A stretch of DNA of 64,000 nt from AC-32 sp035518635. Its GTDB lineage: Bacteria > Actinomycetota > Thermoleophilia > Gaiellales > Gaiellaceae. The translations under genes were made by a program, and so were the position numbers. The stretch covers positions 18,146-82,145 of the forward strand of contig DATIXI010000048.1 of assembly GCA_035518635.1 (NCBI GenBank), in the 5' to 3' direction. Below, one piece after another: positions 1 through 11,107 of this stretch; position 1 is the first letter of the stretch; every line of letters starts with the position of its first letter. The notes beneath the pieces are model-generated. The model worked only from the letters and a program-made list of their open reading frames with translations, did not search any database and was not told the origin of the DNA.

Positions 1-2515
<2,515 letters not shown>

Positions 2516-2523
<8 letters not shown>

Positions 2524-4909
2524 CCAGGTTCTTCACTTCGAGTGCGTTCTGCTCGATGAACTCGCGCCGAGGCTCGACCTCGTCGCCCATCAGGCGCGAG
2601 AACCACAGGTCGGCGGCGGCCGCGTCCTCGACGTCGACGCGGACGATCATCCGCTCGGCCGGATCCATGGTCGTCTTCCAGAGCTCGGGCGCGTTCATCT
2701 CGCTCAGACCCTTGAAGCGCGTGATCTGGATCCCGGTCTTGGCGAGCGCAAGCGCGGACTCGCGAAGCCCCTCGAAGGTGAGCGCGTACTCGGACTCCTT
2801 GCCGAGCGTGACGGTGAACGGCGGCAGCCCGCCGATGATCTCCGTCAGCCGGGCATGCGCCTTGCGCACACGGTCGTAGATCGGCGAGCCGAGGAGCTCC
2901 TCGGGGACGACCACGTTCATCGTCGCGTTCGTCCCGAGCTCCACGATCTGAACGAGCAGCGAATCGCCGTCGACCCTAGCCTCGAGGCCGAAGCCGTTCT
3001 GCTCCGCATCCGCGATCGCTTTTGCCGCATCCTTCAGCGACGCTGCTTCCGTTTCGACGAGCCCGTGCTGGAGCACGAAGTCGGACGCGGCCCCGCCGAA
3101 GTCGGAGCGCAGCCGCGCAACCCAGCCGAGGTATTCGCTGAGCGCGCTCGCGAACCGGCGGTAGCGGTGCTCGGTCAGCTTGACCTGCTTCCCGTCGCGC
3201 GCGGTGATCTCGAGCGAGCCGAAGCGCTCGCGCACGAGCAGCTCCTCGAGCTGCGAGTCCTTCTCGAGGTAGCTCTGCTGGTTGCCGAAGCGCGCAAGGT
3301 AGAGCGGCGGGACCGCGATGAAGACGTGCCCGCGGTCGAACAGCTCCTGCATGTGCCGGTAGAGGAACGTGAGCACGAGAGTCCGGATGTGCGCGCCGTC
3401 CACGTCGGCGTCGGTCATGACGATGATCCGGTTGTACCGGAGCTTGGAGATGTCGAACTCGTCGCCGATCCCGGTGCCGATCACCTGTACGAGCAGCTGG
3501 ATCTCGGCGTTCGAGAGCACCTTGTCGATCCGGTTCTTCTCCGAGTTGATGATCTTCCCGCGCAGGGGCAGGATCGCCTGGTTCGACTTGTCGCGCGCCT
3601 CCTTGGCGGCGCCGCCGGCGGAGTTGCCCTCGACGATGAACAGCTCCGCGAGCTCGGGATCGCGCACCTGGCAGTCCGCGAACTTCTTCGCGATCTCGCC
3701 GCCGAACGCGCCCTTGCGGCGCGTGAGGTCACGCGCCTTGCGCGCCGCCTGGCGCGCACGGGAGGCGGCGATCGCCTTCTGGATGATCTGCTTGGCGTCG
3801 GTCGGGTTCTCCTCGAGGAACTCGGCCAGCTTTGCGTTGACCGCCTGCTCGACGAACCCCTTGACCCACGGGTTCCCGAGCTTCGTCTTCGTCTGACCCT
3901 CGAACTGCGGCTCCTGGAGCTTCACAGAGACGACCGCGGCCAATCCCTCGCGCGCGTCCTCGCCCTCGAGGTTGTCCTCCTTCTCCTTGAGCAGATTGAG
4001 CTCCCGCGCGAAGCGGTTGATCGTGCGCGTGAGCGCCGCGTTGAAGCCGGAGAGGTGCGAGCCGCCCTCGTGTGTGTTGATGTTGTTGGCGAACGTGTAG
4101 AGCGAGTCCTGGTACGAGGAGTTCCACTGCATCGCGACCTCGACCGTCCCCTTCTCGCCCTCGCTCGAGAAGTAGGCAATCCGCTTGTGGACGGGATCCT
4201 TGGTCGAGTTGACGTGCATCACGAAGTCCTTGATGCCGCCCTCGAAGTGGAACTCGGCGCTCTCGCCGCCGGCCCGCTCGTCGTGAAGGATGATGCGGAG
4301 GCCCTTCGTCAGGAACGCGGTCTCGCGGAGGCGCTGGCTCAGCGTCTCGTACGACCACTCGACCTCCTCGAAGATCTCCTCGCCGTCGGCCATGAACGTG
4401 ATCGTCGTGCCCGTTCCCTTCGCCTTCCCGACCTCCTCGAGCTCGGAGGTCGGCTCGCCGCGTGCGAACGTCTGGCGGTAGACCTTCCCGTTGCGGCGCA
4501 CCTCGGCGACCAGCCACTCGGAAAGCGCGTTGACGACCGAGATTCCGACCCCGTGCAGGCCTCCCGAGACCTTGTAGGCGGCCTTCTCTCCGCCGAACTT
4601 CCCACCGGCGTGGAGCTTCGTCAAGACGACCGTCAGCGCGGAGGCGCCCTGGTCGGCCATCTCGTCCACGGGGATCCCCGAGCCGTTGTCGCTCACCGTC
4701 ACGGAGCTGTCCGGGTGAATGGTCAGCTCGATCGTGTCAGCGCGCCCCGCAAGCGCCTCGTCGACCGCGTTGTCGACCACCTCGAAGACGAGCTGGTGGA
4801 GCCCGCGGACGCCCGTCGAGCCGATGTACATGCCCGGTCGCAGCCGGACCGGCTCGAGACCCTCGAGAACGGCGATGTCCTTGGCGGTATAGGAAGCCTT
4901 AGCTGTCAG
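2516..4909 (-). CDS. gyrB: DNA gyrase subunit B, probable CTG start
   Basis: ATPase subunit of gyrase. The GHKL ATPase motifs (VVDNAVDEA, DNGSGIP, GGLHGVG), the transducer, and the TOPRIM motifs (EGNSAGG, TDADVDGAHI) are all present. The first ATG in frame (4831, MYIGSTG) would delete the conserved lead-in VLEGLEPVRLRPGMYIG. Upstream, between an in-frame TAA and that ATG, the only start-like codon is CTG at 4909. It is preceded by AGGGA four bases away and gives MTAKASYTAKDIAVLEG, 797 aa in total. An 11-codon out-of-frame ATG ORF (4899-4931) ends over this start. Alternatives are a start at 4831 or a one-base sequence error in the TTTT at 4910-4913, which would join that ATG in frame. Function is certain; the start is inferred. 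Confidence 0.96.
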
Positions 4910-4952
4910 AAAATCCCTGCAAGTTCCGCATTTTTAGCCGGCGTTCAGTCTA

Positions 4953-5414
4953 TCAGATCCGGCGGCCGGAACCGGCCCGCGCGAGGCTTGCGCGCGCAGC
5001 TTTTTCCACTGTTTTGCGAAGTTCTTCGGAGTCGATCCCGGAGACCCACGAGCGGGCCTCTCTCGCCTGCTCGAGCGTTGGCTCGGGAAGGGGCTCGCGG
5101 GGCGGCGCAGAGACCGCCGGGTCGGGTTCCGGAAGGGGCCCGGGGGCGAACTTCAGCCGCTCCGGAGCGGAGGACCCGAGTGTCTCCTGCAGCCGCGGCA
5201 GGATCTCGCCTGCGAGGTGGCCGAGCTCGAACGCCCAGGCCGACGAGCTCGCCGAGACGTGAAGAGTCCCGTCGCGGGCGAGGCGGGCCGGCCAGGCATT
5301 CGCCGCCACCTGGTCGCCGACCGCGCCCGGCCAGGCCTCCACGATGTCCGCCATCGCTCCGGCGGTCCCGAAGCGGCCGAGCTCGCGCCGGACCGTCTCG
5401 CCGATCCGCTCCAT
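4953..5414 (-). CDS. dciA: DciA/DUF721 family replicative helicase loader-type protein
   Basis: 153-aa protein of the DUF721 family. Members (DciA) interact with the DnaB helicase in bacteria lacking DnaC/DnaI loaders. The recognisable N-terminal KH-like part covers about residues 20-85 (AWPGAVGDQVAANAWPARLARDGTLHV, then SSAWAFELGHL). It is followed by a Pro/Glu-rich linker and a short basic tail. It sits between recF and gyrB, the usual actinobacterial position, and its ATG overlaps the recF stop as TGATG, so coupling is expected. The family assignment is good; the helicase-loading role is known for the family and only inferred here. Confidence 0.85.
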   Translation of the reverse strand: MERIGETVRRELGRFGTAGAMADIVEAWPGAVGDQVAANAWPARLARDGTLHVSASSSAWAFELGHLAGEILPRLQETLGSSAPERLKFAPGPLPEPDPAVSAPPREPLPEPTLEQAREARSWVSGIDSEELRKTVEKAARASLARAGSGRRI

Positions 5415-6490
5415 CAGTCGGTCTCCGCGCGGCTCACCCCGTCGTGCCCCTGCGTGACCTCGATCGTCTGCGCTGGCTCGACAGGGAGCGCGTTTCTGCT
5501 CGCGCTCGTGAGGAGCGCCTGCCCGGAGTCCTGCAGGCGCTCGGCCAGAGTCCGGCGACGACCCGGGTCGAGCTCGGAGAGCACGTCGTCGAGGAGGAGC
5601 AGCGGCGGCACCCCACGGCGCTCCGCGAGAAGCTCGGCCTCGCCGAGAAGGAGCGCGAGCACCGCGAGGCGCTGCTCGCCCTGAGAACCGAAGGCGCGCA
5701 AGTCGCGGTCGCCGGAGAGCACGCCGACGTCATCGAGGTGCGGCCCGAGGCTCGTTGTCCCGCGTTCGAGGTCGCGCTCGGCGCGGGCGGCCAGGTCCTC
5801 GGCAGTCGGCGGCTCGGCATCGTAGGCGAGCTCGCCGTCCGGCAGGCCCAGCTCCCCGGCCCGCTCGCGAAATCGGAGCCGCAGCGCGTCGACGGTCTCC
5901 GCGCGAGCCTCGACGAGCGCCGTACCGAGGCGGGCCACCTGATCGTCCCAGGGTCCGAGCGTGTCACGGGAGGACAGCCCTTGGGCGATCCGCCGCAGCG
6001 CCGCGTTCCGTTGCCCCACCGCGGCGCCGTACTCGGCCGGCAGACCGGCCCGCGCGGGCGAGAGCCGCCCCAGCGCACGATCGAAGTAGGCGCGCCTGGC
6101 GGCCGGGCCTCCTTTCACCACCACGAGCCGATCGGGAGTGAAGACGAGGGTCGACACCTCGGCCCGGAGCAGCTCCGCCGCTCTCAGCCGGGCGCCGTTG
6201 AGGCTCGCGCGCTTGCCCGAGCCGAGCTCGAGCGTCACCTCGAGGTCGACCGGGACGCCCGCGCGGTCGCCTTTCAGCGCGATCCGTGCCGCCTCGCGCC
6301 CGAAGCGCACCAGCTGCGCGTCCGCCCGCGTACGAGGGGAAAAGCCCTGCGTCCCCACGTGCAGCGACTCGAGCAGGTTCGTCTTGCCGGCCCCGTTCGG
6401 CCCCGTCACGAGCACGAGGCCCGGCGCGAGGCCGAGGTCGAGCCCGGCGTAGGAGCGAAAGTCCCGGAGCGAAACGGAGCTGACGATCAG
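5414..6490 (-). CDS. recF: DNA replication and repair protein RecF, probable CTG start
   Basis: SMC-like ATPase that helps load RecA at gaps via RecOR. Walker A GPNGAGKTN, an ABC signature region GEQRLAVLALLLGEAELL and Walker B PPLLLLDDVLSELD are visible. The first ATG/GTG/TTG in frame (GTG at 6415) starts inside the Walker A strand and would remove the conserved SVSLRDFRSYAGLDL. CTG at 6490, 11 nt after the dnaN stop and three bases after an AGG, restores a normal N terminus (MIVSSVSLRDFRSYAG, 358 aa). An in-frame TAA lies directly upstream, so no better start exists. Function certain; CTG start inferred. Confidence 0.96.
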   Translation of the reverse strand: MIVSSVSLRDFRSYAGLDLGLAPGLVLVTGPNGAGKTNLLESLHVGTQGFSPRTRADAQLVRFGREAARIALKGDRAGVPVDLEVTLELGSGKRASLNGARLRAAELLRAEVSTLVFTPDRLVVVKGGPAARRAYFDRALGRLSPARAGLPAEYGAAVGQRNAALRRIAQGLSSRDTLGPWDDQVARLGTALVEARAETVDALRLRFRERAGELGLPDGELAYDAEPPTAEDLAARAERDLERGTTSLGPHLDDVGVLSGDRDLRAFGSQGEQRLAVLALLLGEAELLAERRGVPPLLLLDDVLSELDPGRRRTLAERLQDSGQALLTSASRNALPVEPAQTIEVTQGHDGVSRAETD

Positions 6491-6501
6491 TTACCTGTGC
6501 T

Positions 6502-7641
6502 CTAACCGGCCAGCCGTATCGGCATGATCAGATACAGGAAGTCGTCGCTCTCACCTTCGAGGACCGCCGGTCGGAGCGGGCTGATCAGCTTCAGCTTCAC
6601 CTGGTCGCCGGCGATCGACTCCACGCCGTCGCGGAGAAACTCCGCGTTGAAGCCGATCTCGAGCGGGTCGCCGCTGAACGCCGCCGGCAGCGACTCGTGC
6701 GCCTCGCCCACGTCCTGCGTCTGGGCCGAGATGGTCAACTCGCCATCGCCGAAGCGGAGGCGCAGCGGCGAGTTGCGCTGTGCCATCACGGAGACGCGGC
6801 GCACGACCTCCAGTAGCTCGTCGCGGCCGAGCGACACCTCGTGCTCGAATGCCTCCGGCACGAGCTGCTTGTAGTTCGGGAATTGTCCGTCGATCCGGCG
6901 TGTAGTCAGCCACGCGTTCGTGGTCCCGAACACGACCTGGTTCTCGTGCACGCCGAGCGCCAGCGTGTCGCCCTCAGGTGCGATCCGCGTGAGCTCAGCG
7001 AGCGCGCGCGCCGGCACGATCGCCTCCAGCTCGGGCGCAGACCCTTCCAGCGCGGTCTCCTTCACCGAGAGGCGGTAGGAGTCGGTCGCTGCCATCACGA
7101 GCTTCCCCGGCTCGAAGTGGACAAGGACGCCCGTCAGCACCGGCCGCGACTCGTCGCGAGAGGCGGAGCGGCTGACACGCGCGACCGTCTCGAGCAGCGT
7201 CTGGCGGTCGACCTTGTGGAGCTCGACTCCCTCGGTCTCCGGCAGCCGGGGGAAGTCCTCCGCATTGTAGGTGTGCAGGCGGTAGCTCGCCGAGCCGCAG
7301 CTGATCTCGCACACCGCCTCCTCGAGCTTGTGCTCTATCGAGACCTCGGCCTCGGGCAGCAGGCGCGCGAGCTCGACTAGCAGCCGACCGGGAACGACCA
7401 CGGCCCCTTCGGCGTCCACCTTCGCATCGAGCGAGGTTCGCAGCGAGACCTCCATGTCGGTCGCGGCCAGGCGAAGCTGGCCCTGCTCCGCCTCGAGCAG
7501 GATCCCGGCCAGGATCTGGACCGAGGTTCGCGCGGAGACCCCGCGCGAGACAAGGCCGAGCGCGTGCAGGAGCTCGTCCCTCGAGCAGGTCGCCTTGAGT
7601 GTTCCCTGGGCAATCACGGCTTCTGTTTCTGTTTCGATCAT
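6502..7641 (-). CDS. dnaN: DNA polymerase III beta subunit (sliding clamp)
   Basis: 379-aa ring clamp of the replisome, made of three repeated clamp domains. Recognisable segments are LAATDMEVSLRT in domain 1, PVLTGVLVHFEPGKLVMAATDSYRLSV in domain 2, and the C-terminal LYLIMPIRL that forms part of the clamp's peptide-binding region. The ATG at 7641 is preceded by AAGGA nine bases upstream. It gives a 12-15 residue N-terminal extension (MIETETEAVIAQG) beyond the usual start, so an internal GTG is possible. It is followed by recF after 11 nt. Confidence 0.97.
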   Translation of the reverse strand: MIETETEAVIAQGTLKATCSRDELLHALGLVSRGVSARTSVQILAGILLEAEQGQLRLAATDMEVSLRTSLDAKVDAEGAVVVPGRLLVELARLLPEAEVSIEHKLEEAVCEISCGSASYRLHTYNAEDFPRLPETEGVELHKVDRQTLLETVARVSRSASRDESRPVLTGVLVHFEPGKLVMAATDSYRLSVKETALEGSAPELEAIVPARALAELTRIAPEGDTLALGVHENQVVFGTTNAWLTTRRIDGQFPNYKQLVPEAFEHEVSLGRDELLEVVRRVSVMAQRNSPLRLRFGDGELTISAQTQDVGEAHESLPAAFSGDPLEIGFNAEFLRDGVESIAGDQVKLKLISPLRPAVLEGESDDFLYLIMPIRLAG

Positions 7642-7673
7642 CTATGAAATTCCTTGGTCGTAGTCATAGGGAG

Positions 7674-7792
7674 TGTGGAGACCGGGGAAGACGCGTCTCG
7701 CTGGCGTGAAACCACGGGATTCGCTGTGAGGCGTCGCTGTGGAGAACGCGGCGTTGTCGACAGGCTCGAGGGAGCTAGGGGTGTAATCCACA
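7674..7792. other. DnaA-box cluster between dnaA and dnaN (oriC candidate, part 1)
   Basis: The 154-nt dnaA-dnaN gap carries four 9-mers close to the DnaA box TTRTCCACA: GTCTCCACA (minus, 7674-7682), TTCTCCACA (minus, 7738-7746), TTGTCGACA (plus, 7754-7762) and TAATCCACA (plus, 7784-7792). Actinobacterial origins commonly occupy this gap. None matches perfectly, and no long AT-rich unwinding tract is seen here. Confidence 0.6.
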
Positions 7793-7795
7793 TTC

Positions 7796-9139
7796 TCAGC
7801 GCGCCTGCTTGATGCGCGCCGTCAGCTCTTGCACAAGGTTGTACACATTCCGGTCCTCGCGGATCATGCGCGCGATCTTCGAGGTCGCGTGGATCACGGT
7901 CGTGTGGTCGCGCCCGCCGAACTGCTTGCCGATCTTGGGTAGCGACGAGTCGGTGAGCTCGCGCGAGAGGTACATCGCGACCTGGCGCGGGTAGACGATG
8001 TTCTGCGAGCGCTTGTCGCCACAGAGCTCGCCGAGCGAGAGGCCGAACCGCTCCGAGACGAGCTCCTGGATCCGCTCGATCGAGACCTGCGGCACCTCGC
8101 CCTGCGGGAAGACGTCGCGCAGCACGTCCTGGGCGAGGTCTTCGCTCATCGGCCGGCCGGTCAGGGACGAGAACGCGACGACACGCGTGAGCGCGCCTTC
8201 GAGCTCGCGGATGTTCGAGGAGATCCTCCCTGCGATGAACTCGAGCACCTTCGGGTCCGGAATGTGGATCCCGTCCGTCTTGACCTTCTTGCGCAGGATC
8301 GCGATCCGCGTCTCGAGGTCGGGCGGCTGGATGTCCGTGATCAGACCCCACTCGAAGCGCGAGCGCAGACGCTCCTCCAGCGTCGAGATCTCTCGCGGCG
8401 GGCGATCGGACGAGATCACGAGTTGGCCGCCGGCCTCGTAGATCGAGTTGAACGTGTGGAAGAACTCCTCCTGGATCCGCTCCTTGTGCTCGAAGAACTG
8501 GATGTCGTCGATCAGGAGCAGGTCGTAAGCCCGGTAGCGCTGCTTGAACCCCTCGATCCGCTTGTCGCGCAGGGCGTTGATGAAGTCGTTCATGAACGTC
8601 TCGCTCGTGACGTAGCGAACCGAGAGCTCGCCCTGGTGCTCGCCGACGTACTGCGCCACCGCCTGCAAGAGGTGCGTCTTGCCGAGACCGGTCCCGCCGT
8701 AGATGAAGAGCGGGTTGTAGGCCTGTGCGGGCGCCTCGGCGACCGCGAGCGCGGCCGCGTGCGCGAACCGGTTCGACGAGCCGATCACGAACGAGTCGAA
8801 CGTGTACTTCGGGTTGAGCCCCATCCCGAGCACCTCGCGGCGCTGCGCCTCGGCCGGCCCAGTGGGCTCCTCGGGCGATTCGGCGACCAGGAGCTGGACA
8901 CGCCGCTCCTTGCCGGTCGCGTCCCCGACCGCAGCGCGGATCAGGCCGAGGAAATGGCCCTCGATCCAGTCGCGCGTGAAGGCGTTCGGAACCGAGAGGA
9001 CGAACTCGTCGTCGCTGAGATCGAGCCCGCGAACGTGGTCGAACCACGTGCGGTACGTCGTCTCGTTAAGGGCGCCTCTGAGCCGACTCGACACCTCGCT
9101 CCACAGGCTTTCCGCAGTCAGCTCGATTGAGGACTCCAC
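7796..9139 (-). CDS. dnaA: Chromosomal replication initiator protein DnaA
   Basis: 447-aa initiator. Domain I covers about residues 1-85 and domain II is short. The AAA+ domain III has Walker A GGTGLGKTH near residues 148-156 and Walker B LLLIDDIQFF. Domain IV carries the DNA-binding signature GGRDHTTVIHA. GTG at 9139 starts MESSIELTAESLW; an AAGGAG lies 12 nt upstream, rather far. A strong promoter (9181-9209) would place the transcript start about 35 nt upstream of the GTG. It heads the leftward replication genes and is flanked on both sides by DnaA-box-like sequences, which suggests autoregulation. Confidence 0.98.
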   Translation of the reverse strand: MESSIELTAESLWSEVSSRLRGALNETTYRTWFDHVRGLDLSDDEFVLSVPNAFTRDWIEGHFLGLIRAAVGDATGKERRVQLLVAESPEEPTGPAEAQRREVLGMGLNPKYTFDSFVIGSSNRFAHAAALAVAEAPAQAYNPLFIYGGTGLGKTHLLQAVAQYVGEHQGELSVRYVTSETFMNDFINALRDKRIEGFKQRYRAYDLLLIDDIQFFEHKERIQEEFFHTFNSIYEAGGQLVISSDRPPREISTLEERLRSRFEWGLITDIQPPDLETRIAILRKKVKTDGIHIPDPKVLEFIAGRISSNIRELEGALTRVVAFSSLTGRPMSEDLAQDVLRDVFPQGEVPQVSIERIQELVSERFGLSLGELCGDKRSQNIVYPRQVAMYLSRELTDSSLPKIGKQFGGRDHTTVIHATSKIARMIREDRNVYNLVQELTARIKQAR

Positions 9140-9180
9140 GCCGCCGGCAGGCTCCTTCTCGGGGGTTCGGCGAGCGACCG

Positions 9181-9209
9181 AGCATAGCAGCGTGCGGCCC
9201 CTCGCTCAA
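9181..9209 (-). promoter_or_regulatory. dnaA promoter
   Basis: Read on the minus strand: TTGAGC (9209-9204), a 17-nt spacer, then TATGCT (9186-9181). This is a near-consensus SigA-type promoter. It predicts a transcript start near 9174 and a leader of about 35 nt carrying AAGGAG. Confidence 0.72.
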
Positions 9210-9421
9210 CGACAGATTTCCGGCCCTCTCGCCGGCCCTCTCTGTCCCAAAAAATGGGCCATTTGCAGGAAAAACACCGACCTCCACACAGGTCTCCACA
9301 GGTGTGGACGGTCTTGTCGAAGAAGGCGACGCTTGCACCTGTCCGAGTGGCCTCTGTGCAGCGTTTTCGCGTCGGCTTGTGGGTCCGAATCTCTGTGGAG
9401 AACCGCCCCCGGCGCCTCGTC

Positions 9422-9427
9422 TATACT
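9422..9427 (+). promoter_or_regulatory. Probable -10 of the rpmH operon
   Basis: TATACT, 52 nt upstream of the rpmH GTG. No clear -35 is present at the expected distance; a DnaA-box-like site (9394-9402) overlaps the place where it would be. Confidence 0.45.
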
Positions 9428-9479
9428 GGCTGCTCGCCGCCCGCAGTTCGGGCGGTTCTTCTTCCCCCTTTTCCCACTC

Positions 9480-9614
9480 GTGAAACGGACCTATCAGCCA
9501 AACGTGCGCAGGCGGAAGCGAAAGCACGGCTTCCGCGCCCGCATGTCCTCGAGGGCGGGTCGATCGATCCTCAAGCGCAGGCGTGCGAAGGGCCGCAAGC
9601 GCCTCTCTGCGTGA
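9480..9614 (+). CDS. rpmH: 50S ribosomal protein L34
   Basis: 44-aa very basic ribosomal protein, MKRTYQPNVRRRKRKHGFRARM followed by SSRAGRSILKRRRAKGRKRL, a textbook L34. GTG at 9480 is the start. No Shine-Dalgarno is visible; the preceding bases are pyrimidine-rich. It is first in the rightward operon rpmH-rnpA-yidD-yidC-jag-rsmG leaving the origin. Confidence 0.97.
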   Translation: MKRTYQPNVRRRKRKHGFRARMSSRAGRSILKRRRAKGRKRLSA

Positions 9615-9636
9615 CAGCGGAGCGCTCGCCGCGCCC

Positions 9637-9990
9637 GTGAATCGCCGCCACCGCCTCTCGCGCTCGCGCGACTTCGACGCCGTCTACCGCCAGGGCCGGT
9701 CGGTCTCGACGCGGTTTCTCGTTCTCTACTGGTTCGCGCGGAACGAGGAGGACGACGCCGAGGGACCTCGCCTGGGCCTCGCGGTGCCGAAGGCGGTCGG
9801 GACGGCGGTCACCCGCAACCGGATCAAGCGTCGGCTGCGCGAGGTGTTCCAGGCGCGCTCCGCCGAGCTGCCGCAGGCGAACGACTACGTGCTCGTCGTC
9901 AGGCCCGGCCTCGCCGAGGCGGCCGAGACTCGCGGCTTCGACTGGCTGACCGAGCGCGTCGACGAGATCCTGGAGAAGGCGGCCGCATGA
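9637..9990 (+). CDS. rnpA: Ribonuclease P protein component
   Basis: 117-aa basic protein that assists the RNase P RNA in tRNA 5' maturation. The family signature is present: HRLSRSRDFDAVYRQGRS at the N terminus and the RNR motif region AVTRNRIKRRLREVF. GTG at 9637 gives MNRRHRLSRSRDF, as in homologues. A longer reading from 9583 would add 18 unlikely residues overlapping rpmH. It ends by a 4-nt overlap (ATGA) with yidD. Confidence 0.95.
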   Translation: MNRRHRLSRSRDFDAVYRQGRSVSTRFLVLYWFARNEEDDAEGPRLGLAVPKAVGTAVTRNRIKRRLREVFQARSAELPQANDYVLVVRPGLAEAAETRGFDWLTERVDEILEKAAA

Positions 9991-10232
9991 TCGTCACACG
10001 CATCCCCGCGCTGCTCGGTATGGGCCTGATTCACCTCTACCGGCGGACCGCAGGCGTGCTCTGGGGCGGGAACTGCAAGTACCACCCGACCTGCTCGCAG
10101 TACGCGCTCGACGCGATCCGCGAATTCGGGCTCCTACGCGGGACCGTGCTCGCCGGCTGGCGACTGCTGCGCTGCAACCCGTGGAGCCGCGGCGGAGTGG
10201 ACTACGCCCACGACCAGGGGCTGTTCCGGTGA
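9987..10232 (+). CDS. yidD: Membrane protein insertion efficiency factor YidD
   Basis: 81-aa small protein with the family signature CKYHPTCSQYALDAI and GWRLLRCNPWSRGGVD, including three conserved Cys. Family members associate with the inner membrane and aid YidC-dependent insertion. It overlaps rnpA (ATGA) and yidC (GTGA) by 4 nt each, so all three are likely co-translated. Confidence 0.94.
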   Translation: MIVTRIPALLGMGLIHLYRRTAGVLWGGNCKYHPTCSQYALDAIREFGLLRGTVLAGWRLLRCNPWSRGGVDYAHDQGLFR

Positions 10233-11107
10233 TCCTGTTCCTCCTCGCCTCGACGAACCCGCTCCGCCCGCTCGAGGACATCCTCCGGCACGTCCTCGAC
10301 TGGCTGCATCTGAATGCCGGCTTCACGTGGGCCTGGTCGATCGTCGCCCTCACGCTGATCGTCCGGATGCTGCTCGTGCCGCTGACGGTCAAGCAGATCC
10401 ACTCGATGCAGAACCTCCAGCTGCACGCGCCGCAGATGAAGGAGATCCAGAAGAAGTACAAGGCCGACAAAAAGCGCCAGCAGGAAGAGCTGATGAAGTT
10501 CTACCGGGAGAACAACATCAACCCGGCGGCGTCGTGCCTGCCGATGCTGGCCCAGCTCCCGATCTTCTTCGCGCTGTACCTCGTCCTGCGGGGATTCTCG
10601 AAGCACCCGCCGTGCCCAGGCCACGAGCTCCATCCGCAGACTTGTGTCGCCAACGGCGACTTCGCCTGGCTGCACGGCTGGGTTCCCAACATCGCCGCGC
10701 CGGTGAGCTCCCACTGGTCCGGGTACGTCCTGCTCGTCCTCTACGTGGCCAGCCAGCTGGCCTCGACGTTCCTGATGTCGTCCACGATGGACAAGACGCA
10801 GCGGACGCTCTTCCTGGTCATGCCGATCGGGTTCGTCTTCTTCCTGCTGAGCTTCCCAACCGGCCTCGCGATCTACTGGGTGACCACCAACCTGTGGACG
10901 GTCGGGCAGGGCCTGATCACTCGACGGATGATGCCGAAGCCGCAACCGCCGCCGAAACGCTCCTCGCGCACGGCTCCACGGGAGGCGACATCGGAAGACG
11001 GCAAGGGCGAAGCGGTCGAGGAGGCCGCTCCGGAGGCGGCGCCGACCGCCCCTGCGGCTCCCCCGCGGCGTGTGCGCAGGAAGAAGAAAGGCAAGGCGCG
11101 GCGATGA
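10229..11107 (+). CDS. yidC: Membrane protein insertase YidC/Oxa1
   Basis: 292-aa insertase of the short Gram-positive type, without the large periplasmic domain of proteobacteria. GTG at 10229 overlaps the yidD stop. Membrane segments lie at about residues 1-10, 30-50, 105-125, 165-185 and 200-220, with the hydrophilic LHAPQMKEIQKKYKADKKRQ loop between the second and third. A short insert with two Cys (CPGHELHPQTC) follows the third segment. The tail is Ala/Pro-rich then strongly basic (RRVRRKKKGKARR), as in ribosome-binding YidC tails. Confidence 0.95.
   Translation: MILFLLASTNPLRPLEDILRHVLDWLHLNAGFTWAWSIVALTLIVRMLLVPLTVKQIHSMQNLQLHAPQMKEIQKKYKADKKRQQEELMKFYRENNINPAASCLPMLAQLPIFFALYLVLRGFSKHPPCPGHELHPQTCVANGDFAWLHGWVPNIAAPVSSHWSGYVLLVLYVASQLASTFLMSSTMDKTQRTLFLVMPIGFVFFLLSFPTGLAIYWVTTNLWTVGQGLITRRMMPKPQPPPKRSSRTAPREATSEDGKGEAVEEAAPEAAPTAPAAPPRRVRRKKKGKARR

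Larger units (their letters stand above)
9140..9479. other. Origin-type intergenic region dnaA-rpmH (oriC candidate, part 2)
   Basis: 340 nt without a gene between divergent dnaA and rpmH. It contains the dnaA promoter and a tandem 11-mer CCGGCCCTCTC at 9220-9230 and 9232-9242. An AT-rich stretch occupies 9248-9276 (CCCAAAAAATGGG, ATTTGCAGGAAAAACA). Four DnaA-box-like sites follow: ACCTCCACA 9280-9288 and GTCTCCACA 9292-9300 on plus, TGTGGACGG 9303-9311 and TGTGGAGAA 9394-9402 as minus-strand sites. A rpmH-side TATACT -10 lies at 9422-9427. The strand switch of genes here fits a bidirectional origin. Confidence 0.6.
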
